Positions 42,638 to 53,399 of a stretch of DNA of 64,000 bases are shown here, piece by piece (within the stretch, counting starts at the first letter, position 1; every line of letters begins with the position of its first letter). This DNA comes from Ichthyophis bannanicus (taxonomy: Eukaryota; Chordata; Amphibia; Gymnophiona; Ichthyophiidae): assembly GCA_033557465.1 (NCBI GenBank), contig CM066035.1, positions 244,608,869 through 244,672,868 of the forward strand. The letters run 5' to 3'. A model generated the notes under the pieces. It had not been told where the DNA came from, ran no database searches, and saw only the letters and a list, made by a program, of their open reading frames with translations. The translations under genes and the position numbers were made by a program.

Positions 42638-44011
42638 CTACGCATTCACCGGGCTGGTGAATAGGTCTATGGACGGAGTCCCCCAGCGGCAAAACAGGTG
42701 GAGAACCACCTCTGAACTCAGACGCCACTCGTGCAGGCGGAGAAGCCTGCTGAGCTTGTCTGCTAGGACACTGTCTTGGCCTGGAAGATAGACAGCTCTT
42801 AGGGTCATGCCCTGACGCACTGCGAAGGAGCAGAGGACTGCCTCCCTACAGAGGAGGCGGGAGCCCATGCCTCCCTCCTTGTTTATGTAGAACATCACGA
42901 CTCTGTTGTCGGTCTGCACAAGCACCAACATGCCCTTCAGGTGGGACTTGAAGACCTTCAAAGCCAACCGGACCACTCGAAGCTCGAGCAGGTTGATCTG
43001 CTGTCGAGATTCCTCAGGTGACCACCGCCCCTGGGTGCAGAGGTGGCCGCAGTGGCCTCCCCAGCCCAACAGCGAGGTGTCCATCGTCAGGATCAGCTCG
43101 TGCTGTCGAGTCTGGAAGGGCATGCCCCGAAGGAGGCTCTGGGGGTCCTGCCACCAGATTAGGGACTCGACTAGGCTGCGAGACACCCAGACTGGGTCCC
43201 GGAGGTGGCCCGAGGCCGGGGCCCATTGCGCTCTGAGGCACCTCTGGGCTGCTCACATGTGTATGCGAGCATGGGGAACGACGTGGACAGTCGAGGCCAT
43301 GTGCCCCAGGAGGCGCAGCATGGCCTGCGCCGAGACCCTGGGCCGGCCTTGAACCTCTGCGGCCAGAGTGCGGAACTGATCCACGTGTGCTCGAGGGAGA
43401 AAGGTGGTCGCACGTTCTGTGTCGAGAAGAGTGCCAATGAACTCCAGGGTCTGCACCAGTTTGAGGTGGGATTTGGAGTAGTTGATCAGGAAAGCGAGGC
43501 ACTCGAGGAGGATGACCATGCGCAATGCCGAGAGGCGAGCCTCCTCCACTGAGGTGCCCAAGATGAGCCAGTCGTCTAGGTAAGGGTAGACGGATATGCC
43601 CTGCAACCAGAGATAGGCCGCAGCCGCTGACAAGCACTTGGAGAAGACTCGCGGGGCAGACGCAAGCCTGAAGGGGAGCACTCTGTACTGGAAGTGCTCT
43701 CCCTGCATCCTGAAATGCAGGTACTTCCTGTGCTTGGGGTGGACAGGAATGTGGGCGTAAGCGTCCCTGAGATCCAAGGAGCATAGCCAATCGCCTTGCC
43801 GGACGTAGGGCAGCAGGACGCCAAGGGATAGCATTTTGAACTTCTCACGCACCAGAAACTTGTCCAGATTTCTGAGATCGAGGATGGGATGCAGGCCCCC
43901 CGTAATCTTCAGAATTAGGAAGTACTGGCAGTAAAATCCCTGACCCCAGAGGTGCGGTGGAACTCTCTCGACCACCTGTTGACCGAGAAGGTTGTTCAGC
44001 TCTTGCTGCAA
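42638..44011 (-). pseudogene. DIRS-D reverse transcriptase and RNase H, one stop
   Basis: One frame with a single stop at 43253-43255 where DIRS-C has an Arg codon after the ARLHM word; a CGA to TGA change at a CpG would explain it. RT: YFLILKITGGLHPILDLRNL, SLDLRDAYAHIPVHP, ASAPRVFSKCLSAAAAY and the catalytic YPYLDDWLILG. RNase H: LTMDTSLLGWGGHC (Met-Asp-Thr in place of Thr-Asp-Ala), NLLELRVVRLAL and QTDNRVVMFYINKEGG, then SIDLFTSPVN. Fewer breaks than DIRS-A or DIRS-B. Confidence 0.85.
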
Positions 44012-44208
44012 GCAAGCCTAGTGCGAGGGAAGCCGAGTAAGCTCCGCTGGGAAGAAGGGTGGAGAGAGTCTGTCTAGGCGAAGACAAAGACGATACCCAT
44101 CCAAGATCACCTGCAAGACCCAGGTATCCGATGTAATAGCCGCCCATTCGGGGGTGAAAAGAGACAGGCGTCCTTCCACGGGTGGAAGCGTCCTCAGGGG
44201 GTGAGAGG

Positions 44209-44539
44209 CTATGCTTTCGGCGTCAAAACCCCGGGGCTGTCTGGGGTGGCGCCGGTGGTTGGGTCTTGGTTCCCTTTGGTTTCCAGTGACCCTGAGCTCC
44301 CCCTTTGCCCTGAACGCTGGTTGTCGGCGCAGGGGTAGGCAGGTATCCCCGGTAGGGGAGCCCTTTCCTCTGGAAGAAAGGCTTTTTGCTGTGCTGCTTC
44401 TTCCATGGGAGAGAGGAGGTTTTGTGAGAGAGAAGGGTGCGAGTCACGAACTCCATCTCGATCTCGGCTGCCTTGTCCTTTCCATGGGCTTGCCGAACAG
44501 CTGTTTGCCGAGGCAGGGGACATCCAGGAGCTTCTCCTA
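44209..44539 (-). pseudogene. DIRS-D gag, C-terminal part
   Basis: Encodes the end of gag (VRQAHGKDKAAEIEMEFVTR, KKQHSKKPFFQRKGLPYRGY), the counterpart of the DIRS-C stretch around FGKPMAEKAAELESETLTR. It ends in a Pro/Gln-rich tail as in DIRS-C. Cut at 44539 by the CR1 insertion; the rest of gag resumes at 47779. Confidence 0.75.
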
Positions 44540-44796
44540 ACATAACATAAGAACATAAGATATGCCATACTGGGTCAGACCAAGGTCCATCAAGCCCAGT
44601 ATCCTGTTTCCAACAGTGGCCAATCTAGGTCATACGTACCTAGCAGTTTCCCCAAAAGACACAGGTTCCGCAATGCTTGTACTGGGTCAAGCATTGATAT
44701 CCTGGGTCCCTTCTTAATAATGGTTTATGGACCTTTGCTCCAGGAACTTGTCCAAACCTTTTTTAAATCCAGCTACACTAACAGCCTTTACTACAT

Positions 44797-46820
44797 TTAT
44801 TTATTTATTTACATTTCTTATATACCGCGCTATTGAAATCAGTGCGGTTCACAGTGAACAGAACAATGCTACAATGCGACGACACAATGCGCTTACAGAG
44901 AACAGGGTAATAGATTAGAGGAGAACTTGGGAGAAACTATATACAGTTAATTTCACAGAGCTACAGAGTATTCATAGTTGGTTTGATGTTGTAGAAAATC
45001 TGTATCAGAGGTGAGCAGATTAACCATTCTCCCGTTGAGTTAGATTGTTGGAACAGATATAACGGGGGGTCAGGGGGCACTTTCCATGTTTTCCAGGGCT
45101 AGATTCAGGATAGTGGATTTGGAACAGATGATATTTTAGCGCTTTTCTGAATAAGGTAAGGTTCATGATGGCCCGGATTCCGGTGGGAAGGGCATTCCAG
45201 GATATTGGTGCATAGATTGAAAAAGCCCTATTAGCAGTCATCTTCGTGCATTTTACATTTATCTTAGGGACTTCTAAAGTGTTTAGCGTAGCATATCTTC
45301 TTGCTCTGATGTCAGGAATGTTATTGATCAATCTACAGATAGGTGTGGGAGGCTGGTTTCTCAAGGCTTTAAAGGTCAGGATAAGTGCCTTGTAATGGAT
45401 TCAGGCCTGTAGTGGCAGCCAGTGGAGTTCCTTCAGCACAGGCGTTATGTGTTCTGATCTTGGTACACCTGCAAGCACTCTAGCAGCCGAGTTCATTGCA
45501 AGCCGGAGCGGATTTAGAGTTGCTTGTGGGAGCCCATGGAGAATAATGTTGGCGAAGTCTAGGTGTGGGATGTCAAGGGCTTGGAAAATAGTCCGATAAT
45601 CAGTGAAGTCGAGTAGTGGTCGAAGATGGCGTAAGGTTCGTATCTTATGGTATACTGCTCTTGTGACATTTTTTACATGTGCTGCCATGTCAAGGCGCTG
45701 ATCTAGGGTGATGCCTAGATAGCGAATTGTGGATTTTGTTTTGAGTTCGGCCTTATTAACTTGGAGAGACGGTGGTGGGATGAACTTCTGGTTTCTTGTG
45801 ACGAAAAGAACATCGGTTTTGCTGTGATTGATACGGAGGTTTTGTGTGAGAAGCCAATCTGACACTGCTTCAAAACATCTGATAATAGGAGAGAAGTCAG
45901 GCTGGTTGATCGTGAATGGGAGGTATAGCAGGATGTCATCCACATAGGCGAGGCATTGTACGTTTAAAGAGCGAATCAGGGTGCAGATGGGCTGCATATA
46001 GATGTTAAATAACAATGCAGATAAGGATGATCCCTGGGGTACCCCTTGCTTCTGTAGGAACGGCATGGAGGTAGAGGTACCTGACTTGACCTGTTGCCAT
46101 CTATTAGTCAGATAAGATTCGCACCATTGTAGAGCAGTGCCTTGAATTCCTTTTTCTTGGAGACGTTGTAGTAATATCCCATGATTAACAGAATCGAAGG
46201 CGGCAGCAATATCCATGAAGATGAGGATGAAACCTTGGTTTATGTTGTCGATTCCTGTGATTAGATTGTTGAGGAGGGTTGTTAGGATGGTGTCGACACC
46301 GTGTGCCTCCCTGAAGCCATGTTGAGAAGGATCGAGAGGTGCCTCAGCATCAACGTGCTGTTGAATCTGCCGCTGGACAACTTTCTCAATGATTTTGGCA
46401 AGCAGGGGGATACTCGAGATTGGCCTGTAGGAATCGACTTTGGCTGGGTCAAGCCTACTATTCTTTAGCAGTGGCCGGATTGATGTGTGTTTAAGGCTCT
46501 GTGGGAAAGAGCCTGTTAATAGTGATTGGTTTAGGATTTTGCACAGTGTGTTACTTAGTTCACAGCGTAATTCTTTTATCCAGCTAGCTGGACATGGGTC
46601 ATTGGGTGCCGTAGTAAGGTTGATGGAGATGATAATGTCTTTGATTTCTTTGCTGGATACTTCACAGAATTTGAGCAATGGCGTTGGCTGTGGCTTCATG
46701 TATATACTGGTAAGATTGGCAGAGGCCGAGTTTGTACTAGTCTGAATCATCTTCGATTGTAGGTAGTCGGAGTAGTCCTGGGGTTGAGGCATGGGTGGAT
46801 GTGCTAATGCTGGATCGCCT
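44797..46820 (-). mobile_element. L2 LINE inserted in the CR1
   Basis: Minus strand. The 3' tail lies at 44797-44870, reading GAACCGCACTGATTTCAATA then GCGCGGTATATAAG and a TAAA repeat. The coding region runs to about 46820, where CR1 sequence (CAAATTCCAGAGTTTGATTA on the plus strand) resumes. The 5' end is truncated within the protein. It is the youngest layer of this nest. Confidence 0.82.
45020..46820 (-). pseudogene. L2 reverse transcriptase ORF, one stop
   Basis: A long single frame with only one stop, at 45401-45403 (TGA, explainable as a decayed CGA). Motifs: DSYRPISSIPLLAKIIEKVV, DPSQHGFREAHGVDT, FMDIAAAFDSVNHGILLQRL, GVPQGSSLSALLFNIYM and the catalytic CLAYVDDILLYL. After the stop the frame continues with NRAFSIYAPISWNALPTGIR and FRKALKYHLF. 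These fit the L2 clade. Upstream the frame runs without a stop into CR1 codons, to a Met at 46951. This is the best-preserved LINE reverse transcriptase here. Confidence 0.83.
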
Positions 46821-47299
46821 GTTAGTGACAAATTCCAGAGTTTGATTACACGTTGAGTGAAGAAGTATTTTCTTTTATTAGTTTTAAATAGTTTACCCTG
46901 TAGCTTCATTGCATGTCCCCTAGTCTTTCTATATTCTGATAACGTAAACAATCAATCTACGTTTTCCCGTTCCACTCCATTCATTAATTTATAGACTTCT
47001 ATCATATTTCCCCTGAGCCGTCTCTTTTCCAGGTTAAAGAGCCCTAACCTTTTTAGCCTTTCTTCATAGGAGTATCCTTCCATCCCCTTTACCATTTTGG
47101 TGGCTCTTCTCTGAACCTTGTCTAATAACGCTATATCCTTTTTAAGATACGGCGACCAGAATTGCACACAATATTCAAGGTGCGGTCTCATCATGGAACG
47201 ATATAGAGGCATTATAATATCTTTTGTTTTATTTTCCATTCCTTTCCTTATGATACCTAGCATTCTATTTGCTCTCTTGGCTGCCGCTGCACACTGGGC

Positions 47300-47773
47300 C
47301 TAGGGTTTTAACATACTATCCACAATGACGCCTAAATCTTTTTCCTGGGTGGTGGTTCCTAATGTGGAACCTTGCATCGTGTAACCATAGTTTGGGTTGT
47401 TCATCCCTAGGTCCATAACTTTGCACTTGTCCACATTAAATTTCATCTGCCATTTTGATGCCCAGTCTTCCAATTTATCAAGATCCTCTTGGGTTTTAAC
47501 AACTTTAAATAGTTTTGTGTCATCTGCAAATTTGATAACTTCACTCGTTATTCCACTTTCCAGGTCATTTATGAATATGTCAAAAAGCAGCAGACCCAGC
47601 ACAGATCCCTGGGGTACATCACTATTCACTTTTCTCCATTGGGAAAATTGGCCATTTAGCCCAACCCTCTGCTTTCTATCTTTTAACCAGTTCTTGATCC
47701 ACAGTAGTACACTGCCTCCTATCCCGTGACTCTTTACGTTTTGCCAAAAGTCTCTGATGAGGGACCTTGTCAA
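47300..47773 (-). pseudogene. CR1 reverse transcriptase palm, open fragment
   Basis: 157 open codons: GIGGSVLLWIKNWLKDRKQR, SDVPQGSVLGLLLFDIFIND and the catalytic KFADDTKLFKVVKTQ, then FNVDKCKVMDLG. The catalytic Asp pair is kept. It is continued by the C-terminal domain at 46952-47263 ([20 protein letters not shown]) after a stop at about 47300. Confidence 0.8.
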
Positions 47774-47778
47774 AGGTC

Positions 47779-49100
47779 AACTGTTCCAGGTTCGAAGACT
47801 GGAGCCACGCCTGGCACCGGGTTCCAATGCCAGCCGCTGCTACGTGGGCGGAAGACTCAAACCCATCATATGCGGTGCGGGAAAGGTATTTTGAGCAGTC
47901 TGTGACTGACCTCAGGAGGGTCTGGAACCTGAGAAGGTGCTCCCCACCAAGGCCCGCAGAAAACCCACCGAGCTCTTTGGCAAGGTCGTGAAGAAACTTA
48001 CCCATATACAGTTGGTACACCTGGATGCAGCACGCCAGCATGGATCCCTGGTAAGCCTTGCGCCTGAGGGCACGGGATTCCCTACCAGGTGGGACCGAAG
48101 ACTGCGACTTCAGGCTCTTCTGTTTCCACATCTTGGATTCGACTACCATGGAGGTATGAGGAAGTTGGGTCTTCCGAAACCCCGGGCCGTGCTGGACCCT
48201 ATAAATGGCATCGAGTTTTTCTGACAATAGGGACCGAGGCGGGTGCATCCCACATGCGGAAAAGCAGCCGGGATAAGATGGATGGTACTGGAACTGTAAG
48301 AGACTCCCTGGATGAAGACTCGTACTGCAAGATGTCAAGTTCCTCTGCCCTCGGCTCCTCCTCAGTCTGCGTCAGCAGATTGAGGGCCCGAGTCATATCC
48401 TGCACAAATGCCAGGAAAGGGGTGTCCTCAGGAGGTGACAGCCTTTGCGAGGCGGGCGGGGATGGGTCAGAGGGGAGATCCCTATGGGCGCGGGTCTCCA
48501 GGAAAGTGTCCCCGTCTGATTCCCAGCCCAAGAGGACTCGGAGTCGGGCTGATCCCCACGCCCCAAGCTCGCTTGAAGCCGGGGGCACTGGCTCTGGAAG
48601 ATCTCGCCCCTGAGGAACGGGATGGCGAGCGAGACCGGTGCCAATGACCCTCATGAGGCCCGTGGCTCTCGGGGGTTGCCAAGGCAGTTTTTGGGACCCC
48701 AGTCAGATGACCCTCAGTCTCGAGGCCGGAGCCAGCCATGCTGGGCAACAGCGCCTGCTGGGCAGCGAGGAAGGCAGAAACTCTGCACTCCAGTGCCAGC
48801 ATATGGGACTCCCACTTGGGAGTGGGTCCCTGTGACGCCAAGGTTACCGGGTCTGGTGTGGAGGAGGAGAAGGAGTCCTCATCGGGATGACCCTCAGGAG
48901 ACCGGGTGCCATCACCGGAGGCCTCTGTGTCCGTACGAGGTACCTTTCGAGGCCGCTCCTTGTCTGACTCTCAGGAACACCGGAGATCCCCTAGCCCACA
49001 GCCGGAGAAGGGGAGGACAGAAGAGGACCGGTGCTACCAGGAGAAAGGCCAAAGTCAAGAAAACGTTTTCCAAGAGATGAGGACGTGCGTCTGAAGGGCT
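47779..49100 (-). pseudogene. DIRS-D gag, N-terminal and middle part
   Basis: Frames at 47779-48338 (LDAIYRVQHGPGFRKTQLPH, RTAYDGFESSAHVAAAGIG) and 48482-48841 (ECRVSAFLAAQQALLPSMAG) match the DIRS-C gag blocks VDSMYRVRKSPGFQKAQLP and LERSISAFMDQQRAW. Stops and shifts near 48200 and 48480 split it. The CxxC module expected near 49000 is not clear. Confidence 0.68.
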
Positions 49101-49109
49101 CCACAGAAA

Positions 49110-49274
49110 AAGGGAGACTGAGCAAGATGTCACCTTTGGGCAGGAAGACCACGCATGCGTAGCAGCAATCCCAAAGGCTTTCTTTGAAAGCTGGGGACTT
49201 GCTCCATGCGGGCTCCGTTGGTGCTGACGTCACCCATAAGTGAGGACTGACTTCCTACTTGTTCCTGGAGAACA
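49110..49274. repeat. DIRS-D right inverted terminal repeat
   Basis: Resembles DIRS-C 39030-39200 base for base in many stretches (GAGCAAGATG, CCATAAGTGAGGACTGACTT). It contains a perfect CRE palindrome TGACGTCA at 49225-49232 and ACGCATGCGT in place of the NRF-1-like site. It has no left partner in this window because the left end is missing. Confidence 0.82.
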
Positions 49275-49339
49275 TATTTTCAGTTTATTTTATTTGCTTT
49301 TATTGTAAACCAACCTGCTAACACCTGGCTGAAGGGCGG

Positions 49340-49690
49340 TATCAGGATCGTACCTAGTCCAGTGCAAGCGGTGCAGCTGCACAGGGTGCAAAGACTTAAG
49401 GGGCGCATTTCAGCTGTCTGCCGTTGCCTGCCGCCGCCACGGCAGACAGCTGAAATGCACCTCTTAAGCCTTCTCGCGGCACTCTAAGCAGGTCTGGTCC
49501 CTCCCTACTCTGACACAGCGTCGGAGCAGGGAGGGACAGATCTGCTTTAGAGTGCCAGCGACTTGTACATCGGACGTGCCTCTTCTCTCCCGCCGCCGTC
49601 CAAAAAGTGGCTAGAAGAAGGGGGGGGAGGGGAGGGGCACACACCCAAAGTGAAAGTTGCACAGGGCGTGATTCACACTCGGTAAGGCCC
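49340..49690. mobile_element. Hairpin-rich non-autonomous element
   Basis: Two strong stem-loops lie side by side: 49395-49422 with 49441-49468 (26 of 28 paired) and 49480-49514 with 49520-49554. Its outer parts carry related GCACAGGG words (about 49379 and 49660). It interrupts an L2/SINE-like tail (TGTAAACCAACCTGC, GGGCGGTATCA left; GGTATATCAAGATTTTAAAT right). Class unknown. Confidence 0.5.
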
Positions 49691-50992
49691 TGAGTGGTAT
49701 ATCAAGATTTTAAATAAATATCCCGGAATTCTTGCAGCAGCTCCATGTTCGGCAGATCTCTACTTCAAATTCACTTCATTCAAGAAAAATAGCTTGATTA
49801 TTCATCCAGGATTATTTGAATCAGCTCATCTATTGTGATTAGACCCAAGTGAGCTCTATTTAACTTGGGCCATGTTAAGACATTTTTTGGAACAGGAGCT
49901 AATTTGGATTTGCTAAACTGAAAGTGCATTTTGAATTATACAGTATTTTTGACAGCAGAATGTGAAAAATGTACAAGGGTGTGAGACTTTTACAAAGTGC
50001 TGTATATAAACTGATAATGGTTCAAAGAATGACTAGCAGCTATGATCACTCTTGTGAGGAAGAGGATTATAATGATGTATGGATTTTTGGAATGATGAGG
50101 TGTATGAGGAACTTTTAATGTAAGAGAATTGCATTTCTGTGATGTAAGATATCCATTATTAAAATCATGTGCTAAAAGTGATTGTACCATGCCTTGAAAC
50201 TCAGATTGGGTTCTGGATTACATCATATGATAGCATTGTATGTCTGCAACATAAAGTAGCTGACACACCTTGATTCTGCTGGTTTTATCATTGAAGACTC
50301 TGGGGATGTCATTTGTAAGGCTGTAATTCCTACCATGTTCCATGATATAAGCTTCTGAATGGTTGTTGGTAGTGGTATAAGTACTGTCAAGTTGTTGTCT
50401 ACTCATGGCAACCCTGTGGCTAATTATACTTTCTAAATAATCTCTAAATCACGTATTCATAAATATCATTCAGAAAAATACAAAGTGGAGTGGAGGAAGG
50501 GCTCCAGTGACAACATTACAGTAACCTACAGTTATATCCTACTAGGCATTTAGCAGTATAAATGTGGTATGAACCTCGCTCTTATCCACATTTGTTTGGT
50601 TTCCATTTCTAATTAATAAAATATGCACTTGTCCAGATTCCTGTATATTACAATAAGCCTAATGCTTTACTTTATAGCAATATCTTATGATTGGTGATTT
50701 ATCTGGTTATTTCCACTAATTTATTTCATTAGATATACAAAATAAGAGTTACAAAGAAGTCATCTGTATCATTCCATAATCCATATAAGAAGGGGGTTAT
50801 TTTAGAAGAGTTAAGCACCATTTACACCTATAGAAAGCTGATTAGGCATACATGTGTTAATATTGATTTTAGAAAAGCAGCTACTTAAGTATACTTGTGG
50901 CTTGCAGAGATTTCAAGGGGGGGGGTGGGCATACATTAAAATTATATGTGGTGTAGTTCCTATTTCGAAATGGATATATATATATATATATA
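49691..50992. other. Intergenic DNA with an RTE tail
   Basis: Bases 50208-50420 may hold an RTE-type 3' end on the minus strand (GGTTGCCATGAGTAGACAAC and a MSRQQLDSTYTTTN translation, like MSRHQLDGTTTT at 40845). Bases 50790-50935 hold a candidate MITE starting AAGGGGGTTATTTTAGAAG. A TA microsatellite lies at 50974-50992. Otherwise AT-rich with no genes. Confidence 0.4.
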
Positions 50993-51203
50993 CAGGGTGG
51001 CCCAAAAAAAGTGAGAACATCTCGTAAATTAAAAGCTTAAATAGTTTACTTATTTACCTTTTTTAGCTATATGACAGTTTTATTTCGACAATTTCTGGTC
51101 GCCATCTTTTTTTTTTAAATTTGTCAATCGTTTACATCTGTCTTTTTGAAGTTTTAAATAATTTATATGCTACGAGATGTTCTCACTTTTTTGGGCCACC
51201 CTG
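50993..51203. mobile_element. Mariner-like MITE with 34-bp terminal inverted repeats
   Basis: Starts CAGGGTGGCCCAAAAAAAGT and ends with the inverse (ACTTTTTTGGGCCACCCTG). The repeats continue through GAGAACATCTCGTA on both sides, and TA flanks both ends. It is 211 bp long with no coding capacity. TA target choice and terminal sequence fit the Tc1/mariner group; it inserted in or next to a TA microsatellite. Confidence 0.85.
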
Positions 51204-51378
51204 TATATAGTTGAAATCTTTCCTGCCTGCTTGTACAGCTGCTCCAAGGCATGCTTAACTGTCAGCTAACTGCTCACTTGCTCTTGGTGTTTGGAAGAGT
51301 GATTGAGGGGAGATTGTGCTTACATTTCTGGGGTTCTCTTAAGCTTCTGTAGCTAGTATCATGATCTTTGTAGTTTTC

Positions 51379-51629
51379 TGTGCCATGCCACATCTTACTA
51401 AGTGGAACTGACATTTCAGAGTGAAGTGGTTATGCGGTGGATGTCTGTTCTTATAGTAGTTCTCAAACCAGATTGGTTGGTTTGAAGCAGGACATTAGAG
51501 TTTTGGCATCTGCTTCAATTCTCCCAAACTGGTTTGAGAAACACTGTAAGAACAGACATCAACCTCACCCTGAAGAAAGCCACAGCACAATGGCTAAAAT
51601 TTCAGTTCCTCTTACTAAGACACAGCATG
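51379..51629. repeat. Imperfect foldback of about 110-bp arms
   Basis: The left arm (51379-51490) and right arm (51511-51629) are inverted copies, including GATGTCTGTTCTTA with GTAAGAACAGACATC, CTCAAACCAG with CTGGTTTGAG, and ATCTTACTAAGTGGAACTGA with its partner near 51600. Probably an old non-autonomous DNA element; no clear target duplication. The 51630-52254 stretch shows nothing else. Confidence 0.6.
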
Positions 51630-52449
51630 ACCTGTTAAATTGCAGATATTACTTTTCTGGTGTTCATAAGCACCTCAAACAGTAAGAACTGCTCCCCCTC
51701 AATTTGCACTTTTGCAAAATCTTATGCTTGCTAGCGGAGGTAGCAAAATCCACTGCTTATACATGTAAGTGTTCCCCAGAATGCTGCTGCTCATTTTTGC
51801 GTATGCTTCTTGTAAATGGCTGTAGCTCATTGCATGTGGTCTTACATATATTTTTTACTACATTCAGAAAGCCTTTTGTAAAATACACTACAAATGGTGA
51901 ATGTCCCTCTTCTAACCTATACAGAACTGGGCTTTAAATACTGACCTGGAATCACTTCCTTGAATATATAGAGAGCGGGTAAGGAAAGTTTTCTGTCATT
52001 GTATGCCACCTTTTTTTATGTAATGGCATGATATTCGTACGCTCCGTGTTCTCAACCAGGGTATATCAAGTCAGGGGAGCTTAAGGTCAGCAAAGGCATT
52101 TATCTTTAAAACTGGCTAAGTGATTACTAACATTTGCTGGACAATAGTGCAAAAGAGAAATATAAATGTTGTGATCTCATTTTGTCTGTATAACTCAAAT
52201 AGTATAATACACCTGCATGGACCAACAGTGATCAAAAAAGCTCATTATAAAACCACAGTGTGTTCAAAAAGTATCAAGACCTATTGTGTAGCTATATAAC
52301 AATATGTTGCACCATGATGCTATTAAGTATGCAGTGACCTAGGTATGTGCTCCGCATGTGAAAGTGTAGCATGACTGCAGCACACCTGGTACTTTTTTTT
52401 TAATCATGTGATGTTTGGTATGGTGTAAATGCAGTTCATCAGATTTACA

Positions 52450-53165
52450 ATGAGTGAAAAAATTGAACAGCAAATTTGCATTCAATTCTGCCAGAAACTT
52501 GGGAGATTCATGCAAACAGACTTAAGACAAGATACAGCAAGAGGATGGCGATGAATGTATGAGTTGTGCTCAAGTTTATTAATGGTATAAATGTTTCCAA
52601 GAGGGCTGCCAAAGTGTTGATAGTGACAAATGTTCTGGAAAGTCATCAAGTGAGCAGGAATGAAGACAGAGTTGAAGCAGTGCGTGCTGCAATACACTCA
52701 AATCATTGATTGACTGTCAGGGAGCTTGCTGAGGACATGGACATCAGTTTCGGGTTGGTACAGTCCATTCTTACTGTCAATTTGGGAGATGAGACATATG
52801 TCAGCAAAATTCATGCTGAAACTCCTGTCCCATGACCAAAAGGAAGACCGACTATCTGCAGTCAGGGAGTTGTTGGAATGCGTTGAAAATGACTCAGATT
52901 TCATCAAAGATTACTGGCATTGAATCATGGGTTTATGGTTATGACCGGAAACTAAAACTCAATCCTCACAATGGAAGACTCCAGACTCTCTCAGACCCAA
53001 GAAGCCAGTCAGATAAGGAGCAATGTCAAGGTCATGCTCACAGCTTTCTTTGATTACCAGGTATTGCTCATCATGAGTATGCTCCAAAAGGTCAAACCAT
53101 CAATAAGGAGTACCACATCCAAGTTCCGACTCATTTGAGAGATGCAGTTGTTTGTACAAGGCCAG
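52450..53165 (+). pseudogene. Mariner transposase, N-terminal half
   Basis: Starts MSEKIEQQICIQFCQKLGRF, the N-terminal helix-turn-helix start typical of vertebrate mariners. Then several frames are needed: VRELAEDMDISFG near 52720, FMLKLLSHDQKEDRL near 52810, and ITGIESWVYGYDRKLK near 52905, where family members have the ITGDESWVYGYD catalytic block. The Asp-Glu pair reads Ile-Glu, so a catalytic Asp is lost. It stops at 53165 where CR1 starts. Confidence 0.8.
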
Positions 53166-53399
53166 AGTTAACATAAGATATGCCATACTGGGTCAGACCA
53201 AGGTCCATCAAGCCCAGTATCCTGTTTCCAATAGTGGCCAAGCTAGGTCATAAGTACCTAGCAGTTTCCCCAAAAGACACAGGTTCCTCAATGCTTGTAT
53301 TGGGTCAAGTAGTGATATCCTGGGTCCCTTTTAATAATGGTTTATGGACCTTTCCTCCAGGAACTTGTCCAAACCTTTTTTAAACCCAGCTACACTAAC

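Larger units (their letters stand above)
44540..47778 (-). mobile_element. CR1 LINE inserted in DIRS-D gag
   Basis: A 5'-truncated CR1 on the minus strand, with its 3' end at the left (CATACTGGGTCAGACCAAGG near 44563) and the RT start at about 47778. An L2 splits it at about 44797-46820. The gag frame is recovered on the two sides (CRQQ-type text left, ATWLQSSNLEQL-type text right), which fixes the insertion limits to within a few bases. Confidence 0.85.
42615..49274 (-). mobile_element. DIRS-D: DIRS-C-like element lacking its recombinase end
   Basis: Same lineage as DIRS-C. The right terminal repeat, gag, RT and RNase H are present, but homology stops at about 42615, inside the sequence just after RNase H. 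The tyrosine recombinase, internal complementary region and left repeat are absent. Gag is split by a CR1 at 44540-47778, which itself contains an L2. Incapable of its own integration as it stands. Confidence 0.87.
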
